DNA from: Tiliqua scincoides
Lineage: Eukaryota > Chordata > Lepidosauria > Squamata > Scincidae
Assembly: GCF_035046505.1 (NCBI RefSeq)
Contig: NC_089822.1
Location: 98,278,659-98,342,658, forward strand
Length of the DNA stretch: 64,000 nucleotides
Direction: 5' to 3'
Part shown: positions 55,771 through 64,000 of the stretch, piece by piece
Numbering within the stretch: the first letter of the stretch is position 1
Layout: every line of letters begins with the position of its first letter
Program-made: the position numbers and the translations under genes
The notes under the pieces: generated by a model
What the model saw: only the letters and a program-made list of their open reading frames with translations
Databases searched by the model: none
What the model was told of the DNA's origin: nothing

Positions 55771-57052
55771 ACAGCGTTCATGCCTGCCCCTCGGAAATAC
55801 TGCCAGCTGAGGCTCCCCAAGTCACTAGGCGATGATGTCACTGCCGAGCACCAAATTGGTTCTGAGGTTGCTAATATCTCAAAGACTTTCCTAAGTAACA
55901 TGGCGACAAAATTTGGCTACAGTTGAAAAGCACTGAAGGGAAGAAAGCAAGGACCCTTGCTAAGGATGCAGATGGAACTGTAGAAAAAGATCTTAAAAAC
56001 TGAGAGGAGGAAGAGGTGGGGGATGGGGAAAAAAATCTGGAGCAAAATCAGCTCATCCTTATGATCATATTTTCATATTCCTTTCTTATCCATATTTATG
56101 AATATTCCGTTCATATTTGGTGAACATTTCACTGGCACTGAGTAATTACGAAGATTGAGGCATTTGGAATGTTTCCATACATATTGGAAATTGGAACTTT
56201 CAGAAGGCCTCTTTAACACAACACAGGGTTTGAGTGAGTTAACAAAAAAAGTTGTTTAAAATAATGTTTGATCCACCTATAAAATGTATAATTGTTGCTT
56301 AGACTTACTGTAATCTTTTGTGGTTATTTGAAATTTCAAAAGCTGACTTGTTAGCCCTTGTTTACAGTGGTTTTCCATGCATCTGGATTAGACAATGAGG
56401 AGAGGAGACATTTTGGGATTGGCTCCTCCACTTTGGGATTCCCTTCTTCTGAAGATTCACTAAAGTCTTGGAACAAGCACCTAAGACTTTAAAAAAAAAT
56501 AATCCTTAATTGGTTTGACATCTGCTTCTTGGCAGTCCAACAGCTGGAACATGGTGATGTTATGATAGACTGACAGACTCTGTAAGTGGAACAAATTTGT
56601 AGATCTGTAGCAATAGTTGAGAGAGTTCTTTTTAATGTAAGTGGAACAAATTTGTAGATCTGTAGCACTAGTTAAGAGAGTTCTTTTTAGTTTAATGAAG
56701 AGCTTTGTTTAAAAAAAATTATACCCTGCTTTTCTTGTAAAAAGTGAACCAAAATGGACTGTTGTCATCTATTTTTAAAATTTTCGAGAAGAAAAGGAAT
56801 TACCCAAATAGTGCCCTAGCTGTCAAACCAAAACAGTGACTTCTGAGTTGAACAGTCTTTTCAAAATGTAATACCTTCAGGGAACCCTATTTTGCATGAA
56901 ACCTCAGGAGACAGTTTCATGCTGTCTCTTTGTATGTTGCTGAGGATTCTGGGAAGTGTTCCAGATCACACACTTAACTCACATAGGCTGCCAGCCAGGC
57001 CGTTTGGCCCTCATGGTCACATAATGAAAATTGAAAATAGGGCCTATAGGAG
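55771..57052. other. Intron DNA with a 55-bp tandem duplication
   Basis: 56582..56636 and 56637..56691 are near-identical neighbours (GTAAGTGGAACAAATTTGTA start; few mismatches). No gene. Confidence 0.6.
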
Positions 57053-57285
57053 AAGATTGGTGATGGTGTAAAATGCTACCTTTCAGATAACCTTGTCTGC
57101 CATTGCCAGTTTTGTCACTGAGAAACTCCTGCTAAGCTTCTGCGGAACCCTAAGTGACAAAACCGGCAATGGCAACAGGCAGCTGTTCAAGCAGCTGTTT
57201 TCAAGCAGCACCTGGCTTAGAAACTATTTTTATAGAATCTTGAGAAAGGTGGGCAAAGTGATCCCTTTTCTACACCATCATTCGG
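57053..57285. mobile_element. Fold-back element with 22-bp inner stem
   Basis: The inner stem TGCCATTGCCAGTTTTGTCA and its partner TGACAAAACCGGCAATGGCA (57101..57171) are surrounded by looser outer arms (GATGGTGTAAAATG against TTTTCTACACCATCATTC). Probably a fold-back DNA transposon; the ends are not proven. Confidence 0.55.
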
Positions 57286-59545
57286 GGGGGGGGGGAATAC
57301 CATGTACTCTCCGAGCTATTCCAATTCTACCAAGACTATTTTGTTTTCTTAGGACATCACAGACATGCTCTTGTAAACCAAAGCTGTTTGTTTGCAATGG
57401 AGTACTTCTAAGGACCTTTGCACATTTAGGAAGATGTTTTTAAGGTGTGGGAAGGCAGTCTTCCCTTTTTCATGATTTCTGCTCATTTGGCTAGTGTCAC
57501 AATAGAACTGAAATGAAGGTTTTAAAAACTTCTCTAAAAACAACACTTTTCAAACTGGTTCAGAAGATCCTCTGAAATTCTCAGTGAGAAGATAGTCATG
57601 GCAGACAAGCCACCCCAGAAGACAGTTTCCCCATTTGCTACTGACCTTCCCTTGCATTGTGCAGCCATTGAAGAGTATATAGGGTGTGCTCTAGGTTTCA
57701 TTCTCAGTTCAGTCAAGTTCAAAACAAACAAACATTAGATTGTTTGGCAGTCATCCTGTACTAAAGCACAGCACATGGAAACCCATCTGCGAGGAATAGT
57801 GAAGCTAGGCCACTGTGACAGTGTTCTCAGAGCCAGTGATCCCAAGCAAGCAATAGAGCCAAGGTAGGGCACTGGCCGAGGGCCTGTTTCCATCAGAGGA
57901 ACCACCTGGCCAACCCAATTTTTGAACTTTCAGTTCTGATGGCAGTAATAATGCCCAATACCCAGTGGAAGCCCAGGAGCTAGGCAGGTGGCACTATGGG
58001 GGTGGGCCTACTGCAGGTTTTGCCCCAGGGCCCCCCCCCCCCGAGCAACTTGGCACCAGCACTCGATTGCCATCTGCATAATCAGAGAGATATATATGAG
58101 AAGGGAAGCTTCTGCAGAGGATCACTCTAAGAAATGTCCAGAAGTCATTGCCATGCTTGGCTCTGCTACCTCAAATTGTTAGGGGCCCAGTTGCTTGTTT
58201 GTGGCTGCAAATTCCACCACTCTGTACTAGCTGTCTCCATCTTGGATCCTATTTCCTCTATGAGCTCTTCTTCCTCTTGCACAGCTGCTGTGGCTGCAGG
58301 GCTTAGTACAGATGTGTCGGTACTCCAGGATTTAAAGGACAACCACAGTTGTCAGTGCCCTGTAGAGAAGAGACTAGAACTCAGTGTTGGAGCAACTGCT
58401 TTAAATGCAAACAATCTTAAATGAAATGCCTTGCATCTCCTGGCAGGTCTAGAAAAGACCCTTTCTTGAAAACCCTGGGGAGCCACTGCCAGTCAATACC
58501 ATAGACAATGCCTAGCTAGGCAAACGTACAATCTGCCTTGGTATAACCACTTCATATGCAGTACTCATTTGATGTTACTAACTCTTGACTAACTATGAAT
58601 CACTATTAAACCTCTTCCCTATTGAATAGCCAGGCTGCATGGCTGAGCTCCGAGGCATCAGTACACTTAAGTATGTGGCCTCCTTCCTATAGCACTCTTG
58701 CATGTCATAATACAGCAGTGCACTTTCCTTGTTTCAACTGAGGTGGATCCCTCATGCATGGATCTCTGTTGCAGGGTCCTGTCCTTGTACATATATGAAA
58801 GCAACATGCATATCCAGATTTGCCGAGAGTTTATTTTCACAGCTGTAAGTCAGCTACTGTGCCGTGTTCTGAAGGTTTGCATTGGCTGGCGTGCGGAATA
58901 CTGCAGATTTATTTTAGAAATATTTATTGAGGTCCTTTGCCAAAGCAGCTGTGAGTCTTAAAGAAAGTTACAAAATGAAATTTTGTAAAGCTCATTGAAA
59001 GCTGCCTTAGCCGTCAGTTCCTTGGCTTTATTAAAGATTATTCAACACAGTTGCTCAAGTAAAGAAGGATATTTCCCTCCTTGGGGGAATGTGCCTATTA
59101 GTTATTTAATTCCCAGGGACATAGAACTATTCATGTGACCTGTATCAAATATAATATGTCATTGCTGCCAGTGTCATTGATGCTATTTAATAGTAATGTA
59201 TGTTTTCAATATCTTCCTTGAGCTTTTTTATTTCCCCCAACTTTTCACCATCATGATTGTTATAGTGCCATCTGTGTTCATGGCTCTTTCCTTATAGGTA
59301 GAGAAGGGAGATCCTTCCTGTGAGGAGCTTACAGTTTAAATGTAAACATTGTGTGAGAGCGCAGAAGGAGAATAGGAAGAGGCAAGGATAACATGACAAA
59401 TATGTGCAAACAGAATTGTACTTAAGTGTGTTTTAACCTGGGTGGAGGACTCAGGACATGATATGAAGATGCAGCCGCCTTGCTGATCTGACCTTGGTAA
59501 TGCCTTGATGAGAGATCTGCTGGAAATCCTACGGACACCACCTTA
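57286..59545. other. Intron DNA, no gene seen
   Basis: C12 run near 58031. Several open frames of up to 96 codons, none recognised. Confidence 0.5.
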
Positions 59546-59758
59546 AGATCATAAGAAGAGCCCTGGCAGATCAGGTCAAGCGCCCATGTACTCCAGGTTC
59601 CTCTTTCTCACAGTGGCCCACCGGATGTCTCCGAAAACACTCAAGACAACTATACCCTGTTGCCACTCCCTTGCACCTGGCGTTTGTAGATAGAGTACCT
59701 CTGAAACCCAAAGGTTACAGATAGTTGACATGGCTTGTAACCATCCATCTTGCAGAAT
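59546..59758 (-). mobile_element. CR1/L2-type LINE 3' end
   Basis: Starts GATCATAAGAAGAGCCCTGG, then CAGATCAGGTCAAGCGCCCA and CACAGTGGCCCACCGGATGT. Reverse orientation, same end as 9755 and 39494. Confidence 0.75.
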
Positions 59759-59855
59759 CTAAATGAAATAAAGCAGAGGTCACTGACCCTAAATGTCCCA
59801 GTAGAAACTGTGGTGTTCAGCTGACCTTTCATACTATTTGTTAGGATAGCTGAGA

Positions 59856-60106
59856 TCACAGAATGCTAAAATTGGAAGGTTTCTTGAAGGTCTTCTAGTC
59901 CAACCTCCTGCTCAGTGCAGGCAACTGCTACAGCATCTCTGAAAGGTGGCCAACTAGCCCCTGCTTGAGAGTCTACTGCTACCCAAGGCAGACTTGTCCT
60001 AGTGCTTGGCAGTTCTGACTGTTGAGGAAATTCTTCCTCATATTTAGCCTAAATCTCCTTCCCTGTAGTTTCAACCCATTGGTTCTAGTTCTGTCCTCGG
60101 TGACCA
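59856..60106 (-). mobile_element. CR1-type LINE 3' end
   Basis: ATCACAGAATGCTAAAATTG, GGTCTTCTAGTCCAACCTCC, TTCTTCCTCATATTTAGCCT and CCCATTGGTTCTAGTTCTGT are in the expected order for a reverse-strand CR1 3' UTR. Confidence 0.85.
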
Positions 60107-60281
60107 TAGAGAGTATGTACACCACTTCTGTAATAGGTCATATATGTGGAGCACTTCGAGTATCTGGAACACTGGTATTTAAATACTACTTATTGAAAAT
60201 CTAATATGTTTCCATGTTTTAAGTTTTGCCATCCAGTCTTTTTAGTTAGAGCTGGTGCTTATTTGAGCCCTGAATAAGTTA

Positions 60282-60452
60282 TTGTGCAATTCTGTGTTTA
60301 TTGACTCAGAAGTAAGTGCCACTGTGTCTAACAGCCTTACTCCCTGATAAGTCTACATAGGCTACAATCCTATCCACACTTTCCTGGGAGTCCCAGGTAG
60401 CCCCATTGGCTAAAATGGGATTTACTTTGAGTAGACATGGCTAGGATTGGGC
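60282..60452. mobile_element. Two abutting family B elements, B17 and B18
   Basis: 60282..60361 (GACTCAGAAGTAAGTGCCAC, decayed) runs straight into 60362..60452 (CTACAATCCTATCCACACTT to CATGGCTAGGATTGGGC), then TTA. Confidence 0.65.
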
Positions 60453-60455
60453 TTA

Positions 60456-61330
60456 TAGGCTTGCAGCCTTCTTGTTCTAATGGCACTCAAGAAGCCATTT
60501 CATTGTACTTTTATGTTCTGACAGAAGATGAATTAATGTTGTGCTCTAGGAGATCTAAGCTAGTCAGGGCTCCAGGCCCTCTCCCACCATCACATAGCCT
60601 ATTACTACACATCTGAAGATATGATTCTTCATGCTCAAGGGCAGCACATGTAACATCTGTAAAGTACAGGGCAGTCTTATTTTTGAAAGGGGCAGAGCTG
60701 CCAATTTTTCCAGATGAGCCGTATATCTTTACCTCTGTGCCCCACATGGCTTTGCATTTGTCAAAAAGTGGATTCATGTTGGAATGGAAAGTGTGACTGG
60801 CTTCCCTTCTCACAAAGTCTGCTTTTAACCAGCTGGAAAAATCAAAGAGCCCTGATATTATGGGTGCCAAGTGCTAAATGTTTAAAATAATGAGGAAAGC
60901 TCAGAAATATTGAAATTTGAGATCCATACGTTTTGGATGGTTTCTGATTTCTTTTTTAAAAACTCGTTAAGCTTTTCCTTTATATATTTGAGAGTGGCGC
61001 TAGTCTGTGTTTATGTTAAGAATAAACTGAGAGCCAGTAGATAGGAAAATCCAATATTTCCCACCAGCTGTAGCGCCAATCAGGCCCCGATACTATAAGA
61101 GGTGAAAAAGAGGGAAGCCTCGCAGATACAATGGAGAAATACTTCTTAATTTGCATAAGGTACCCATTTATTCCACCCAATGCGTTTTTATTACAAATCT
61201 TCACTGGGATACCATAGAAAACACAGGGTTTTTTCCACAAGCTTTGTGGCAAATAAAGTTGTGTTTTATTTCTATATTCTGTTTGCAACCAACCCTATGA
61301 GGAAAACATACAGTGCCCCAATGAAGATTT
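60456..61330. other. Intron DNA, no gene seen
   Basis: Nothing recognised. Confidence 0.5.
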
Positions 61331-61885
61331 TTACGGCCCAATTCTGCTCCTCCACAGCGCTGTTCTTGCACGCTTGGGAGATGGCCATTGTGAAAGTGCT
61401 GTAAAGCACTTTGTGACAGCCCAGTGATAATTGCCGCCAGTCTCAGGCCTGCATGGGCAGGAGCTGGCCTCTCACATTGGCAGGAGAGGGACCAGCCACT
61501 GGACAAGCAGTGCCCAGCGGTGGGGAGGTGCTCTGGGGCAGGTAGAGGAGAAGGCAGGGAGGAGGTGAAATTGGGCACAGTGGGGAGGAGGATGGTTCAG
61601 ACTCAGGAGGGGATCAGGAATGGTGGCAGAGGCTGCCACCAGTCCCTATCCTCTGTCCTGGGCCTGAAAGCCCTACACGGTGCTGGTCAGTTTTGTGCCA
61701 ATGATTGAGCTGGCACAGATCTGAGTAGACCCATAGCGATTGCTGGGGCTTGAGATGGGATAAGGGAACAAATGTTTTCTTACCTCAAGGTGACCTCCAG
61801 CTGCCCCCCTGGCCACACAAGATACAACAGTGGCCATTGCAGCACCTCTGTATCGTGGCATGGGCAGCCCTTTTAGGATTGGTTA
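61331..61885 (+). mobile_element. Family C miniature transposon, C6
   Basis: 549 bp with TTA on both sides (61331..61333 and 61883..61885). Ends CGGCCCAATTCTGCTCC and CTTTTAGGATTGG. The hairpin AAAGTGCT-GTAA-AGCACTTT at 61393..61412 is perfect. It also carries the family-A-like GGGAACAAATGTTTTC. Confidence 0.8.
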
Positions 61886-63375
61886 CCCACTGAGATATGT
61901 TCGGAAGAACAAACTGACCCCTTGTACACCTTAAGAGTTTTTCCTCCTCCTTTGTTCCTGATTGCAAGCCAGATATTTGATCCATAGCTTCCCTGTACTA
62001 CACTGCAGCTCTTTAAAGTACAGATAGTGCATGATCATCTGTGGATTTTTCACCTGTGTATCTGACTCAGTGTGAGTCCCCAAACCCATGTTGAGCCCTG
62101 AGAAGGCCTCACCTGAACCCTCCAAAGCACGACTGGAGCAGAGCTCTGGTTACGTCTGGAGGGTGTTCTGAGGGCTGAACAGCTGGGGATTTCCAGCTGG
62201 AGATTTGATTATCTGCGGGTTTCGGTATCCACAGGGGTTCTCTGAACAGAACCCTCATGGATGCCGAGGCATGACTGTATGTCAGTCTGGTGACTGTCTC
62301 AACAGGCCCTAGCCAGGGAATATTTTTCTACGGGATTGTTTCTTTTGTCTGGTGTATGTTGAAACCGCTCTCCACAAGTCATAGAAGCATTCCTGAAAAC
62401 AGCATGGATACCTAGGCAATATAAACTCCCAACCCCAGCTGAGCATGTGGTGAGTTGCAGTGCTTCACAGACCAAAAAAAGTTGTGGATCAGGCCTTCTG
62501 CCTATTTTAGGGCAAACTCATTTCTTCACTTCAGCAGCTGGGATGGATTCATGTGAAATTACATTGTTCCTCTTACCAGAAGTGCTGAGGCAGGTAATTT
62601 TTGCTGAATCTCTCCAGCCTGTATTTGTAAACTCTTTATTCAAGATTTGATGGGGAAGTTATTGGCGGTTTCAAGTTTTGGGTTGTTTTTTTAAGTGCTA
62701 GAGCCTGTTGTGGTTTTGCCCTCAAGGGTTTTTTCTACATCAGCCAGAATAAATTGGGTCGTTTGATACAGTCCTGAAAAGTTTTGGAAACAACTGAATT
62801 TGTGTGGGAGGGGGGAGGGAGAGAGATTAATTGCATAAGAAAAATAACTAACTGCATAAATGCTGTGCTTAGTGATTGAAAGTACAGATGTATTTCTGGC
62901 ATTGTCAGCCAGAAATGTGGATTATGTGCAAAGCTTTCTGTGTAATAAACTTTCCTAATCCACTTGCTATCCAGTAATTAATCATGATAGGATTATATCC
63001 GAAGTAATCCTGATAGTTAGGGGAGCAACTAGAAGATAAACCTAATCTAGTTGCTAGCCCTAAGAATACCCAATGCTTTGTTTTTCTGCAAGAGCAAGCC
63101 CAAGTGGTCCTTTAATGTCTTCTATACAGCTAAGCGCTGTAGGTTGGGAATCTTTCTGGCATTTGTCGACAGGCCCCCTGAGAAAAAGTGGCTTGCCAAA
63201 GGCCACCTACGGAGCTCTGGAAGAGAAGAAATTTGCACCAGGGACTTGCCACTTGCCCCCTAGCCCCTATGCTGCATTGGGTGTATATAATTTGTCAGGC
63301 ACATCAACTTTTAGGCAACGTAACATTTAGTTCAGTCACTGAAACTGGCACTTATGTCACTGTAGCCCTCAAATT
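61886..63375. other. Intron DNA with DNA-transposon debris
   Basis: 62100..62280 (GAGCAGAGCTCTGGTTACG; GGTATCCACAGGGGTTC; ATGCCGAGGCATGACTGTA) resembles 8190..8390 and looks like a decayed miniature element. No gene. Confidence 0.45.

Positions 63376-63420
<45 letters not shown>
63376..63420 (+). repeat. TG/GA compound microsatellite
   Basis: Eleven perfect TG units passing into twelve perfect GA units without interruption. Confidence 0.97.
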
Positions 63421-64000
63421 AAGTAGGTTCAGAATTAAAATACAGAACTTTTCAATAAACATGAACAATGCTTTCGATCTGCTGCAGCTGAGCTCAGAAA
63501 CCCACGCTGCAGTGGTAACTGGGAGCACCTTCCACCTCATCAGAAGAAGGTGTGTTTTTTTCTCTCAAATTGGAATCTGCACACTTCATAATTCGTACCT
63601 CTTTCACTGGAGGACTGTAAGTTGGGCTGTCCCTAAAGAATGTTGGAAGCTACATAGAAGCTCCCTTGGAATTCCCTCCCACCTCATGCTTCAGTGCTTC
63701 TACTGCAGAAGCTCCAGATCTGTTATTACTTCACAAATGTGGTTTTGGAACCCTGTAAGCAGGACTGAGTGAGTGAGAGGCATCTGGCGGCAGAGAGGAG
63801 AAAGCAGTAGATGGGAAATAGCTAAGCATTCCCTGCCACAGTTCCATTGCCAGTGGACCCTTCTGAAGATTCTTTTTCATGAAGAAATGACCAGGGGGCT
63901 GACATTTGGGGGAGCTGCAGGTGGCTCTAATAGCTCATGCTGATTTCATTTGGTGTCAAATTGGGTCCCATACCACCTTCTGCAAGTGAAAAGTAGCCCA
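63421..64000. other. Intron DNA, no gene seen
   Basis: Nothing recognised to the window end. Confidence 0.5.

Larger units (their letters stand above)
19839..64000 (+). other. SHB: SHB intron 1 (incomplete, at least 44 kb as drawn)
   Basis: No acceptor followed by SHB-like coding sequence (DDYSDPFDAK, GYMEPYEAQ, QLYDTPYEP or the SH2 core) was recognised before the window end. Long first introns are known for vertebrate SHB. The true length is uncertain because of the duplication. The content is transposons and unique DNA, detailed in other entries. Confidence 0.75.

Noticed and set aside
55390-55926. 178-codon frame and its minus-strand partner as genes
   Set aside because: Both are products of the polypyrimidine tract; no domain, splice or start evidence.
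1-64000. Endogenous retrovirus, Polinton or other capsid-bearing element
   Set aside because: No paired long terminal repeats and no gag, pol, env or capsid-like frame recognised. The only reverse-transcriptase trace is the LINE end at 9147.

Overview
This is vertebrate genomic DNA, almost certainly from a squamate reptile and probably a lizard. It carries CR1-type LINE tails, a tRNA-Ala-like SINE, a 5S-rRNA-derived SINE, many small DNA transposons (hAT-like with 8-bp target duplications, and short TTA/TAA-flanked palindromic elements), and one recognisable conserved gene. The clade call rests on repeat style recalled from memory. The species is unknown.

The only gene I can support is SHB (SH2-domain-containing adaptor protein B), plus strand. 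Its first coding exon is 19167..19838 (224 codons) and ends at a GTAAGT donor. It sits in a CpG island (about 18440..19860) that should hold the promoter. Everything from 19839 to the window end reads as the start of a very long intron 1. No later SHB exon (tyrosine-motif or SH2-encoding) was recognised. Everything left of about 18250 is intergenic DNA packed with transposons.

Layout: 1..4948 is the left copy of a duplication and ends at exactly 200 N (4949..5148). 5149..18243 is intergenic and ends in a dense transposon nest at 16831..18243. 18440..19860 is the CpG island with leader and exon 1. 19839..64000 is intron 1. Within the intron, 29962..34909 is the second copy of the first 4948 bases, in the same orientation and with no indel offset. 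It is most simply an assembly overlap that was not collapsed at a contig join, so the order around the gap should be treated with caution.

The repeats make a coherent set. Three families of miniature elements (called A, B and C here) share CCCAATCCTA-like ends and, where both flanks survive, TTA or TAA target duplications. They often sit end to end. Six hAT-like elements have recognisable 8-bp target duplications, three exact and three near or tentative; one lies inside a family-A element and a related one in the centre of a palindrome. A 5S-derived SINE shares its 3' tail with a LINE fragment in the same window. No endogenous retrovirus, RNA gene, CRISPR array or second host gene was found. 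I saw no convincing new biological system; the most interesting signals are the duplication, the chained miniature transposons, the compensatory hairpins and the polyhistidine tract in SHB.
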